Assembly: GCA_003508835.1 (NCBI GenBank) | Contig: PUFA01000203.1 | Location: 712,501 to 776,500, forward strand | DNA length: 64,000 nt | DNA from: Eonycteris spelaea | Lineage: Eukaryota > Chordata > Mammalia > Chiroptera > Pteropodidae | Direction: 5' to 3' | In this document: positions 1 to 10,790 of the stretch, piece by piece | Layout of the letters: each line of letters starts with the position of its first letter | Numbering within the stretch: the first letter of the stretch is position 1 | Notes under the pieces: model-generated | What the model saw: only the letters and a program-made list of their open reading frames with translations | Databases searched by the model: none | What the model was told of the DNA's origin: nothing | Position numbers and translations under genes: made by a program

Positions 1-2934
1 GTCCTCGGAAACGAGGTGGCTGTGCACACTGTCTATGCCATGTTAATACCGAGACCGAGAGGAGTTACACGCGGGGGGCGGACTGGGAGGGCGCAGCAGG
101 GAGCGGGGGCCCTGGAGGTGTCTTCTCCGTCCTCTGCATCCACACAGGGGCCAGAGAGGGGGCTGACTTGGGTGGGAAGGGCGTCCAGGTCCCCTCCCCA
201 GAAGCGAGGGGGCCGCCCTGTCCCCAGGCTCCGTTGTGGGTGCATCGGGAGCCCTCTGCCCCAGAGGCGGTGCTGCTGCGAAGGACCCGGGGAGCCACCC
301 CTCCACCACCCCCGCCTGGCAGAGAGCAGGGGTGCGGGCTGCGGGCCCCTGGCCCCCGAAGGGTTAATGCTGTCGTCTGAAACCAGTTTGGAGATCCTGC
401 TGTCATTTTAAATGACCCTAACTCAGTGGGGATGAGCAGGGGTGCCGAGGCCGAGGAGGGGCCCGGAGGAGCTGCTGGAGAGCAGGACTGGGCGCTGCTC
501 TGAGGTCGGCCCCCCCCAGCTGCGGAGCGCAGTGGGGCAGCTGGGAGGGGGCAGTCAGGAGACACAGGAGCTGCCTGAGGGGACGGTGCTTGGCCAGCAG
601 GTGAGGGACAGCAGGCGGGCAGCCAGGGCTCAGAGGGGGCACCTCATGAGGACAGAGGGCTCTTCTCCCCATGGAGCTCGGCTGGGGGGGCTCCCGCAAT
701 ACCGGGGCACAAGGGAGGGGTGCGGGGGGCAGACTCCGTGCCCTGCTGTGGACGCAGGGCGCCTGGGTCTCTGAGCTCGGTGGGGCTAGCCCTGCGGCTG
801 AGGGCGGGGGCCATGAGGAGGGTGTGGGCACGGCAGTGATAGATGGGGCGGAGGAGAGGATGGAGGGACCCGAGCAGGGGCAGGTAAGGCCTGCTTGCAC
901 CTGAGGGGCCAGGGTGAACTGAGTCGAGACCTCTGATGGTGTGACAGGGTCCTTCCCCTCTCCCAGTCTCCTGGCTCCTTCCCAGGGGACCAGGTCCAAG
1001 AAGCCTGATCTGATAGCCTGGGTGCCCCATGACAGTGGGGACAGATGTGGGCCCGTGGGCGGGAGGGGCAGGTGTTTCTCTGGCAGAGAAGTCCCACTGC
1101 CCCAGCCCCTCCCCCCACACGCTCCCCAGCGGGTGAGGGGAGCAGGGCCAGGGGGGCGCGGGGCCCCTTGCCGGCCCTGCCAGGGGTGGGGACAGACCAG
1201 GACAGATGGAGGAGCCTCCGCTTGCACGCGGGGCTTAGCGCGAGGTGGATATGGGTTCGTGTTGAACTGGGGCTGTGGACGAGGGCGGCGGTGGAGGCTG
1301 GATGTGGGCGTGGGACTCAGTCACAGCCCGCCCGGCCCTCAGCGGTGAGCGAGCAGCCTTCGCGGTCCGCCGCTCAGCCGGTGGCCACCCGCTCACCCCA
1401 GCTCACCCCAGCTCAGCGTCTGCTGGGAGCTTTCACTTCCCCTGTGGGCGGCCACTCAGCCACCCCCACCCCCACCCCAGCCTGCTGGCGGGGGTTTCTG
1501 GTTCCAGGCCTGGGGACAAAGGGAAGGGCCGGGGCTGCCCAGGCCGGGGCAGCCCCGCTGCTCAGCTGGTGGGACCGAGATGAAGCCACTCGGCAGGAGC
1601 AGGGAGCCCCAGCGGCCCTGGGGAGGGGGAGGGGCTGTCAGAGCCTGCGAGGGGCGGGGTTAGGCGGTGGGGTTCAGGGTCCAGCTCTGAAGCATTGGAA
1701 GGGGGGCTAAAGAAAGACAGAGACAAGGAAACGAAGTGACCATGAGAGGCAGTGACAGGGACAGCGACGGCAGAGGCCGCGTGGTGTGTGGACACAAGCA
1801 GCGAAGAGGGAAAGGAGCCGTCAGTGGAAACTGAGACAGAGCGGGGACCCCAACCGGGGAACAGAAAGCGGGGGCCCCGGAGGGGACAGGCGGGGAGCGG
1901 CTGGGGAGCGACGGCAGGAAACTGAAAGGGCGGAGGGAGCAGAGCCCGGGGGGGGGGCCGAGCTGGGGGGCTCCCGACACCCCATTTCCCATGCTCCCGC
2001 CCCTGGTCTCTGTGGAGAGGCGGGGTCCCCATGCTTTCAGCTGCCCTTCCGGACGCTCTGGGGGTGTGGCACGGGGGTGTTAGGTTTGGATGTCTACTCC
2101 AGCGAGGTACGTGAACCCTTTAAAGCCGTGGCCCCCCCTTCCCGAGATCGCACAGCGAGCATCGCGCGCAGCTGCCCCGGGCCGCAGGCGCGGCGAGGGG
2201 TGGGCAGAGAGATCCGAGACCGGACCCCGGGACTGGCGGAGCCTGGGGGTGGGCTGGGCGGGCGAGGAAGGAGGTGGAGGGCGCAGCCGGGCTGCGGACC
2301 CTGCGCTGGGGGCGGGGGGCGGGGCCTCCCCAGGTGGGAGCGCTGGCTGTGGAGGGGTGGGGGGCGGGGCAGGTGGGATCCTCTCCGCCCCCGCACCAGC
2401 TCTGGGCACTGGTGCTGCGGCAGAGGGGGGCTGGGTGCCCTGGGGTTCCGATGAAGAGAGGACTTATCCCCCGGCCCTCCCTGAAATTCCGGGGGGCGGG
2501 GAGGATCTTGGCCCCGCCCCCCGCATGTTCCCCACCCCCACCTGAGCCGCTTTAGCTGACAGGCCTCGGAGGGCTCAGGGCCGAGCACTGGGCACCTGGG
2601 GCCGAGATCAAGGGCAGACCGCAGGCTTCTTGCGGAGGCTGCGTTGGTGGTGGGGGGTAGCGCTTTGTATGAAACGCGGCCCCCCTTCCCGGACCACCAC
2701 CACCACCTCTGTGAGGGCCTCTGGGCTGGTGGCTCCGCTCCGATCTTTCCTCTTTCCGACCCGCCATCCCCCCAACCCACCGCCCCGGGCCACCCACCAC
2801 CTGCTCCTCCATCCCTCTGACTCCCTCTCTTGCTCATTGACTCGAGGTGTCTTCCCGCCGCCTCCGTCCGTATTTAGAAACAGCCCGGGTTTCCCACGAA
2901 ACGGGTCAGGTCGTCCCAGACCAGACTCGGTTGC

Positions 2935-2990
2935 GTCCAGCCAATCAGATTATGCGGAGCTCAGCCGGGGGGGGGGGGGGGGCCCAAAGC
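2935..2990. repeat. 16-base G run beside a CCAAT motif
   Basis: A pure run of 16 G lies at 2967-2982. It is preceded by a CCAAT-type motif (CCAATCA at about 2940-2946). The combination resembles a promoter or an LTR fragment, but no TATA box, open reading frame or matching transcript feature follows, so no regulatory role is claimed. Homopolymer length is error-prone in sequencing. Confidence 0.6.
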
Positions 2991-3309
2991 GACTTTGGGC
3001 GCAAGTCTCTCCTTTGCAGAGAGACAGCATCGATCTTGAACGCTGGACGCTGGACACTGGACTTGTTTTTCCTTTCCAGGGCAGGGTGGGGGGGCGGATC
3101 CTGTCTTCCTCATCCTGTCTGTATCCCGTTTTGGGCCTGACTCTCTGGCTTCCCGAGCCGTCCACTGGTCATCTGGTCATTCTTCTGGCAAGAGGCCCAC
3201 TTCTTAGGCCTAGAAGGAGCAGCTCCTTCAGAGCCCAGAGCCTCCTGCCAGCCTCGCCTCTCTGCTCCCACGGGTCGCCCAGGCCGTGCTGCCCCTGCTG
3301 ATGACAGCC

Positions 3310-3475
3310 CAGAGCGGAGTCAGACAGACCTGTTCCCGTCCGGCTCCGCCACCCTCTTGCCAGGAGATCTTATGTAAGACTCCTAATCTTCTGAACCTCA
3401 ATTTCCTCAGCTTGCAAAACAGATAATAACACCCCCCCCAAGGGTAATTGTAAAGACTCAGTGAAGTAGCATATG
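3310..3475 (+). repeat. MIR SINE, sense orientation
   Basis: The sequence follows the MIR core in order: a 'cagacctg...gctccgccac' block, a 'cctcaatttcctcagc' block, an 'aaaacagataataacac' block, then a 'gtaaagactcagtgaa' tail. It is diverged, as expected for this ancient tRNA-derived SINE. Confidence 0.8.
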
Positions 3476-5469
3476 GCAACGGAAGTCCAGCCGGGCGCCG
3501 GGTGCAAGCGAGAGGCCAGGTTCATGTTCACGGGCCTCTGAAAAGGTACAATCTGCCCTGGGCCTTTCCTCTGGCTCCAGGCCCTGGCTCGAGGCTGGCT
3601 CAATGCTGCTCTCTCCTTTGCCACTGTTAGATCATGGCCTAAAACTTACCTGCGTTGTAATGGGTACCTGGATTGGGCCAGAGGCTTTACCATATTAGTA
3701 ATCGGAACAGTGGCCAGGAGGTGACAGTGATCATTGCCCTTCAAGAAACACAAAGCGCCTAAGAGCAGCCGCTCTGACCATTTGGGATTGTGTTAGGGCC
3801 CTTTTGGTTTATGGTTCTCCGAGCTTGTCGCCTCAGGGCTGTGCAGCGCAGGTGAGCTCTGAGCCAGGTGCGGGGAGTTGGGAGGTGGGGGCGTGGGACA
3901 GGGAGGGGTGCCTCCCTGTCCTCGGGAACATCAAGGGTAAACACCGAGAGCCACGTTGGACAAGCTGGCAGACCGCACACCTGCTCCTTGCCAGCCACCG
4001 AGGCTCCCTCGGTGGGCTGGGGGCGAGGGGGAGGGGAGAGGCGGGCTCCAGCAGACCTGGGGGCTTGCTGCGGTGTGGTGCGGAGGGTCCCCGCCAGTCC
4101 CTGGAGATCTGAGTCACTCCCCGAGGCTCCACCCACAGCGGCCCTGTGGGGGGGCAGGAGGGAGGGTGTTGGGAGGCCACCCTGGTGGCTGAATGTGACG
4201 TCTTGATTCAGGGTCTGGCAGAATCAAGTCCTCTGTCACTTGGGAGCCGGCTGCGCTCAGTCCGGTCCTCGGTCCCGCGGTGTGAGGTGGGGGGTGTGAG
4301 GTGGGGCGTCAGCTGGCGGCAGGCGGGCTCGGGGCGTCCGCCCCACGCGGCACGCTCTCCGCTCGCCAGGCCCTTGCGGGGCAGCGGTTCTGAGCCCTCA
4401 GACCGGGAGGCGTCGCCCAGCAGCAGCGGATGTCCCATCTCCCCCTGGAACGGCACCTCCGCGACCCCCAGCCCCGGGCCATCCTTCCGATGTGAGACGT
4501 TGGAGCACAGGGCAGGAGTGGGGACGCCTGCTTTGGGGGAGGGAAAAGGGGGACAAGAGGGTTCCGGAATGTCAGCCACCACTTCGGAGACTGGGGCCCC
4601 GTGAGACCCCTCTCCGCAGACCCCGGTGGCATGGACCCAGTAACCCTTCACTCGCCTTATTGTCCAGAGACCCGGCTGTTGGCGCGGGCCAGCCAGGGGA
4701 CCCCAGGGACGCCTGTCAGTTGACCTCCTGGGAAGGGAGAGAAAGGGCCCCGGGACCTCTTGGAGTGGCCAGGTGGCCCCCGACTTTCTGACGCCAGCGG
4801 CTCCTTCCGCTGTGACCCCTGAGCTCTGGCTCCTCAGAGCACAACCCCCACCGCAGCGGCGGCATTGCCTGGGGGCTCGTGCGGAATACAGAGCTCGGGG
4901 CCCCCAAGTCCCGCCTTCGAAGAGCCCCGCGGGCGATGCTGCGAGCGGCCACTCAGCACGCGGCGGCCGCGCTCCGCGTCCACTCGCCGGCAGGCCTCGC
5001 GTGCCCTGCAGCCCTGCCCCCAAGGAGCCCAGTTGAGAAAGCGCGGGCCTCGGGCCTGGGTGTCAGAGACGCGAACCCCGCGGCAGGCCTGCACCCCCAC
5101 CCCACGGCACCACTGCCATCCTCCTCGGTCCTCTGTCGAGGGCTCCGTCTCCTGGTGACAGAGGACGTCAGCTCGTGGCCCCGGCCTCAGCTCCACCAAG
5201 GCTGCAACGCAGGCGCGACCCTCCTCCCTGGCCTGCCACACACTGGGGTCACTCCCCGCCTCACTGCCACCCCCTGCCAACCGGAGGACCAGCGGGACCC
5301 CCCTTCCCCGCTCACATTCATGAATCCAGCAAACATTAGAGGCTCCAGGCTGGGATGGGCTCCCGGGGGCCAGCCGAACAAGGTGTGGGGTTCCCAGCCT
5401 GGGGGGCCGACACCCAAGGGCGTTAAACGCCTGGGGACGCCAGCGCCGGCCTGGGCGCCGGCCGCTGAT

Positions 5470-5600
5470 TCTGCCGGCGGTCATTTCTTGAACACCCGCC
5501 CGCGATGCGTCCAGCGCTCAGCTGGGCGCTTGGGACCCACCAGCGAAAAAACAGAGACCACTGCTCTTCCCAGATGCCCAGTGCCTGAGGGACAGTGGCT
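5470..5600 (-). repeat. Probable L2 LINE 3' fragment, antisense
   Basis: Text such as 'cttgaacacccgcccgcgat' followed by 'agctgggcgcttgggaccca' parallels the antisense L2 3' end (increasing age-worn version of 'tattgagcgcctactatgtg ... ggcgctggggata'). It is strongly diverged. Ends are approximate. Confidence 0.45.
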
Positions 5601-5799
5601 GCGGGTCATTAGTACCCGTCACCTCCTCCTGTGCCAGGTTTAGAGAGAGCCCACGGACACCACGCTTCCTCTGTCTTCCCGTGGGAAAACTCCGGCCCTG
5701 CGAAGCCTTGGGAGGGACCGTCCCTGCCTCCTTCTTTCCCGTGCCCCCAAGGTGTCCATAGCCCCCAAGGCTGACGCAACCCTCACTCCAACGTGGGTC

Positions 5800-5860
5800 A
5801 TGCACTGCGGCTGCTCGGCCCTGGGGGCCCCCGCCTGGGCGGGCCCCTCCTGGATCCCAG
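5800..5860 (+). pseudogene. ETV3L: ETV3L first coding block with lost splice donor
   Basis: Translates from ATG 5800 as MHCGCSALG...PSWIPG, close to the ETV3L N-terminus. After 'tggatcccag' the expected GT donor is 'gg', so normal splicing to 5932 should fail. The would-be intron is only 71 bases. Confidence 0.7.
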
Positions 5861-5931
5861 GGGAGCCTCTGCCGGGTCCCCCACCCGCGCTCCAGGGGTC
5901 CCGGAGGCCCTCACGCCCCTCCCCACCCCAG

Positions 5932-6168
5932 GTCTGGCCCTCCCGGCCTGGGCCTGCAGAGCCCAGAGGTCCCCCCGCTCCTGGCAGACCTGGCTGGGGC
6001 ACTTCACCCTGGAGCTGCTGCAGAAGGACGAGTTCCGCCGTGTCATCGCCTGGCAGCGGGGAGAGTACGGGGAGTTCGTCATCAAGGACCCAGACGAGGT
6101 GGCCCGCCTCTGGGGCCGCCGGAAGTGCAAGCCACAGATGAACTACACAAGCTGAGCCGGGCCCTCAG
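5932..6168 (+). pseudogene. ETV3L: ETV3L ETS-domain exon
   Basis: Begins after the acceptor 'ccccaccccag' and ends at donor 'cag|gtgaca'. It encodes most of the winged helix-turn-helix ETS domain, with helix 1 [10 protein letters not shown], the [19 protein letters not shown] core, and the start of recognition helix 3. A single base is missing in the Asn-Tyr-Asp-Lys stretch near 6146, which puts TGA in frame at 6153 although the following bases still spell LSRAL in the +1 frame. Confidence 0.85.
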
Positions 6169-6414
6169 GTGACAGGGGCAGCCCGAGCGCCAGGGCGGGC
6201 AGAGGTCAAAGGAATGGGCTGTGGCTTCCTCCGGGCACCTCTGGTTCCTGCTGCTAAGCCCCAAGCCCTTGGGTGCGGTCAGACGCTTGTGCCTGTCACA
6301 GGAACAGCTGGTGGTCAGCCTTGCTGGCCTGGGCAGGGGACCCGGCTGGGTCCGCGGTGGCAGGCCCTGCTCACCCTCCCGCCAACCCTGTGCCCTCGCC
6401 CTTGGGCTCCCCAG

Positions 6415-6605
6415 ATATTACTACAGTAAGAGGATCCTGCACAAGACCAAGGGCAGAAGGTTCACTCCAAGTTCAACTTCAGCAAGTTCGTCGTGGTCAA
6501 CTGCCCCCTGTGGGGGTACAGGCACCGCCAGCCCCTCACAGGTGCTGCTGGGGGCCCTGCCCTGTTTCGACCAGCCCTGGTGCCCATGGGTGTGCAGACT
6601 GAGGT
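6415..6605 (+). pseudogene. ETV3L: ETV3L terminal ETS exon
   Basis: Starts after acceptor 'ctccccag' and completes the Arg of RALRYYY, so the two DNA-contacting Arg positions of helix 3 survive. The wing KRILHKTKG is intact, then one base is lost near 6466 before KFNFSK. A further loss in a C run near 6556 joins LLGA to PALFRPALVP in another frame. Confidence 0.75.
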
Positions 6606-7364
6606 GGGCATGAAGGAGGCCCCTGCCCAGCAGGCCGCCGGCACCCCCTCTGCCTTGGGGCTCATCAGCTCCCGTGTTCTTCTCCCCACGTCCTGGTCCC
6701 TGAGTTTCCCGAGGGCAGAGTGGAGCCTTGAACCTCCCGTGACACCCCAAACACTCCCTGTGCGCTAGGCACCACCCCTGTGGTGAACCACAGGGGAGGG
6801 GTGGGGTGTGGGGGTCTCAGGCCAGAGTCCAGGCACGCGGGCAGGGCTGATTTGACAGTATTTTGTTGATTTCACACCGGCTCCTGGCCTCTCTGGTTGT
6901 GAAAGTTGGGGGCCCCTCCCCCACGCTGGCTTCTCCCACCACCAGCTCCTGCCCTGGACCGCTGCCCCTCTGGCCACCAGGGGCCTCTGAGGGTGAGAAG
7001 CGAGCAGTGGCAGTGTGCGCTGTGAGTGCTTGGTGTGCGGCCGGGGCAGCATGTGACGAGCTTTGCAGGACCCACGCCAAAAGGTCCCCGATATTCTGTC
7101 CTGCCCTGAACGCCCACAGAGACATCTGGTCCACGCCGCCCCATCTGCCTGACCCCGTGGGCCTTGACCAGCTGAGGCAAAAGAATTATTGGCGATGAGG
7201 CCACACCGTCACTGGACCAGCAAAACGTGATAGTGCCTTTTAGGCATTAACGTGAAAACCAAAAGAGAAATAAACATTATGGGCTGTTTCAACCCAGGGA
7301 CATTTCCCAAGAGTGGACATGGTGGGCAGGACCAAATGGCAGCTAACCACAGCAAAGGGCGATG

Positions 7365-7910
7365 CGTCATTTATTCGTTCAACAAGCATTTGCTGGACAC
7401 CAGCTCTTCACCAAGTGTGGGGGTTCAGAGATGACAGGTGGTCCTTGCAATGCTCAGAGACGAGTGGGGAGCCAAGGCGGGAGGACCGCCGGGGCCAGCG
7501 CTGAGGTTCGGGGCAGCAGAGGCTACCCACAGGGTGCGGGGAAGGAGCCGGGCCTCCTGGGGGAGGCCGCACCCGAGCTCGGCAGCAGGTGCAGCGAGGT
7601 GCCCGGGCAGGGAAGACCATCTGCAGAGCGAAAGCTGTGAGTGAGGGTGGCAACTCCGAAGAACTTTGGGTGGCCCGCCAGGATGGAAGCGAGCTGTGTG
7701 ATGGGGGTGGGGACACGGGTGAGGGTACAGGTGTCCGGTCACAGGGGACCTAGGAAGCCATGCTGCGGGGGTCAGACTTCATCCCAGGGGCAGGCGGGAC
7801 CCAGGAGGGAGAGGCGGGCCGAGACCTTCCTCTTACAGAGAGGACTGGGGTCGAATGTCGAGTTTGGGTGGAGGTGGGACGGGCATTGGAAGCCTCCGGG
7901 AGGTGCTGTC
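7365..7910 (-). repeat. Probable L2 LINE, antisense
   Basis: Opens with 'cattcaacaagcatttgctg'-like text (here 'cgttcaacaagcatttgctg'), the antisense of the L2 3' terminus, and continues into diverged text. The extent is uncertain. Confidence 0.45.
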
Positions 7911-7989
7911 AGCTGAGGGTGACAGGGGCACCGGCGGAGGAGGAGGCCCAGGCGAAGGGAGCCGGGGAAGATGAAGGCGCTCATCACTT

Positions 7990-8440
7990 GTTCGCTCACT
8001 CAGTTCTTCCTTCAGCAGACTTTTAATGACCTCGTGTTTAAGGCGCCAGGCCTTGCCCCGGGGCCGGGGGCTCGGGCTGTCCCAGACTCGCTGGCAGGAG
8101 GGGTTCGCAGACGCTCCGTTAGCAGTCCGGCGCACAGAGGCACAGTGTCAATTGTGCTGTTACAGAGAAGTTCGGGGTGCAGAGAGCGTGCGGGGAGATT
8201 TTCTTGACAACGTGACAGCAGAGCTGAGATTCAGAATGGAAGCGGGTGTCAGTCAGCTCAGCTCAGAGGGTGGGAGGGGAGAGAACGGTGCTCGTGGCAG
8301 AGAGGGGAGGCCGGAGGCCAGGGTGGCAGCAGACAGTGATCCCGGGGGAAGAGGTGGGACCATGGGCAGAGGCCAGGGTGACAGGGCTGTAAGCTGGGGA
8401 GTGACAAGATCAGACTTCGGGAAGGATCACAGGAGCCCAT
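7990..8440 (-). repeat. Probable second L2 LINE fragment, antisense
   Basis: Starts with 'ttccttcagcagacttttaa', again L2 3'-terminal antisense, and ends in 'gggagtgacaagatcagact', a phrase typical of the same dispersed element. Diverged; ends approximate. Confidence 0.45.
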
Positions 8441-9879
8441 GACCCACCCGAGGCCCTTCTGCGGGGGCCCGCCCCCCCATCCCCAGTTCTCTTGGGATAA
8501 AGTCCTTTGGCCTTCGCCCCACCCGGCTCAGCTGGGGGCCTGGAAGTCCCAGCTCTGGGAGAGCAGGGCACCTGGCTCCCAGCCCTGTGGGTGCAGGAGG
8601 CTGTGGGTGGGGCAGCCAGGGAGCTGCTGGGACAGGTCGGGCCCAGCTGAGCAGAGCCTGAAAGGCTCTGTTCTTCCGCCCCCACCCACCCTTCCCGGCT
8701 CCAGGACAGCCCGGGGCACTCCCCACTCTCTGGGGCTGCACCTGCCTGCCCGCTGCAGGTACGCACACCTGCCTGGGCCCTGCGGGACGCCAAGCAGGTT
8801 TAGGTCACCAGAAGGCTGGCAGCAGCCACTGCCCCACTGCCAGGTGGGGTTTCTCCTCTCAAGGCCGGGCCAGCCCTCACCGCCTGCCTGGCTCGGTGTC
8901 CGCTGTCCGCGTTGCAGGCGTGCCCTCTGGTGGCTGGAGCCAACACCTGCAGGCAGAAACGCTGGGAGCCCTGGGCGAGGCCGGTGGGGGCGCCGGGTGC
9001 AGCTCGCAGTGAAGGGTGCTGGGCACTCGGACTCCCCGAGGGGTCAGGCGGGGCGCGGGGCCGAAGCGTTTGTGAAACCCTCCCCTGTCAGCCCCGCGCA
9101 GCTCGGGGGCATTCGCCGAGGGTCGGCAGGTGTAGTGCGACCACGCGGCCAGCCGGCGGTCCCTGTCCGGTCCGGCTGCCATCAGCCCCAGCCGGCACCC
9201 TCGGGTCGCCTGTGGCCGTCAGCCGCCCCTCGGAGAGCGTGGAGCGGCTACTCAGAGTGGTGGGCGCCAGGACAACTCAGCCTGGGTGGGTCACCCCGCC
9301 CCACCCTGGACTCCATTGTGGCAGACACAGGGACGGAAGCACCCCCTTCAAGAGTGTTAGGGAGTCAGGCTTCCAGGCTTCGTGAGTCTTAGGACTGTCA
9401 GTGCCAGAAGGACCTCTGAGGTCAAGTTCAGCCCCCGAACTGTACAGGTCCAGGGGGAGGCGGGGACCCGCTCCAAATCGTGCCCTGGGCAGCCTACCCT
9501 CGCTGGTTTCAGCGTTCCACTCGCCGTGACTGCTCGGCCTGGGGGTTCGAGGGGCCGTTGGCACGGCCAGGATCCGGGGGGTGCTGTAGAACCAGAGGGA
9601 ATCCGACCGGTACCCCGTGCGGAGCTCCGTGCAGCCACCTTCCCCTCCGTGCGTCCGTGTGGCACTGAATCGCTTACTATCCGGTGCTGTCCCCCGATTG
9701 TCATTACTGTCGTGTCCCCATAAAGCCGGATCGTCAGGTAGGGCAGCGTCGCTGGAGACCGCCCGAGAGGGGCCTCGGAGACCTGACCGCAGACGCAGGC
9801 GCCGCGCATGCGCCGCGCTGTGCAGCGGGGCGACCGCCTCTCGCCCTCAGCCTGCACGGAGGGCCCCGACCTCACACAC

Positions 9880-9990
9880 GCACCCAGAATTCAACACACG
9901 TTTCTGAAATGCCTCCTGTGCGCTGAACGTGGTGCCCCCAGGCGCGGAGGCGCAGGGCGCGCCCTTCAGACGGCTGCCATCAGCGAAGTG
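9880..9990 (-). repeat. Probable L2 3' fragment, antisense
   Basis: 'attcaacacacgtttctgaa' followed by 'tgcctcctgtgcgctgaacg' matches the antisense L2 3' end with scattered changes. Short and old. Confidence 0.5.
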
Positions 9991-10589
9991 TCACCGCAGT
10001 GGGACAGGCGGCCGCGCCTGGCGTAGGAGGCAGGCGAGTCTGCGTGCCTTTGGGGGTGCAGTGGGCAGGGCAGGGCAGTCGGCCAGGGGGGCCTGAGTGC
10101 AGACGAGGCCCTGGAGAGGCCAGCGGTCCTCACATGTGTTCAACAGGGAGTTTACACAGGAATTTCCTTTCGTTTTCGTAGCCGGTCAGCCCACGTCACA
10201 AAACCTGCAAATAAATCTTAAGAAGTCATTTTGATCCCCAAACGCAGGAGGCCAGGCAATACGTGCCAGCTGTTTATAAAGTTTTCGAAACACTGATGGC
10301 TCGATCGCTTTTCCACCGACCACTGCGTCACCGACACGCGCCCCTGGATTCAGTTAGGTGGGCGTCCCAGCCCCACCGGAAGGTGCCATCACGCTGAGAC
10401 ACCGTGAGTTTAACCCCCGCCAGTGTCGTGGTCTTTGCAAATGTTTCTTATTATTTGCTTTGTAAATAAAACGTGTTCGTTGATCATGATCCTTTTTTCT
10501 TTCCTTAAATTACTCCCGAGTTAATAGTGACATGTCGATGGCTTTAGCTATGTAGTGTCCCCTGCAAGGATCGTGTTGTTTTTAAAGCC

Positions 10590-10790
10590 CCATCGGTGCG
10601 CCCTGTGCTCTGAGCCAGCTGTGCCCTGAGTCTTCACCCATGTCAGCTTGTCCAAGGCCCATGCGGCTTTAGGGGTACGCGTGTCATCGTCCCATTTCCT
10701 GGGTAAGGACAATGGGGCACAGGGGGTAAAATGACCTGCTCCAGGCTGCGGTCCTGGTGAGTGGCAGGGCCAGGGTTCAGACGAGCCGCA
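10590..10790 (-). repeat. MIR SINE, antisense orientation
   Basis: Antisense MIR order is visible: 'gtcatcgtcccatttcctgg', 'aaggacaatggggcacaggg', 'aaaatgacctgctccaggct', 'gtgagtggcagggccagggt'. Confidence 0.75.

Larger units (their letters stand above)
1..5799. other. GC-rich intergenic region upstream of the ETV3L remnant
   Basis: No protein-coding gene is recognised here. The many open frames are a by-product of high GC and few stop codons, and none shows a familiar domain. The stretch holds one clear MIR (about 3310-3475), a CCA-type triplet run near 2696, a 16-base G run at 2967-2982, and a probable L2 fragment near 5470-5600. By conserved synteny ETV3 should lie further upstream, outside the window. 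Confidence 0.7.
5800..6768 (+). pseudogene. ETV3L: ETV3L-like ETS-domain gene, apparently inactivated
   Basis: This is the ortholog of ETV3L, an ETS-family DNA-binding regulator of the ETV3/ERF branch. Three blocks are visible: an MHCGC start at 5800, the ETS domain body at 5932-6168 (motifs [29 protein letters not shown]), and RYYYSKRILHKTKG from 6415. Defects: the exon 1 donor after 5860 reads GG instead of GT. The first core Trp of the ETS domain (LWHF in relatives) is LGHF. One base is missing near 6146 (Tyr-Asp-Lys codons), near 6466, and near 6556. Homology fades after about 6610, and the trailing frame stops at 6766-6768, far short of the roughly 360 residues I recall for the human protein. 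Either a real pseudogene, or a gene additionally hurt by consensus errors; the missing donor and W-to-G favour real decay. Family assignment is firm; ETV3L rather than ETV3 rests on the N-terminus and on position next to ARHGEF11. Confidence 0.82.
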
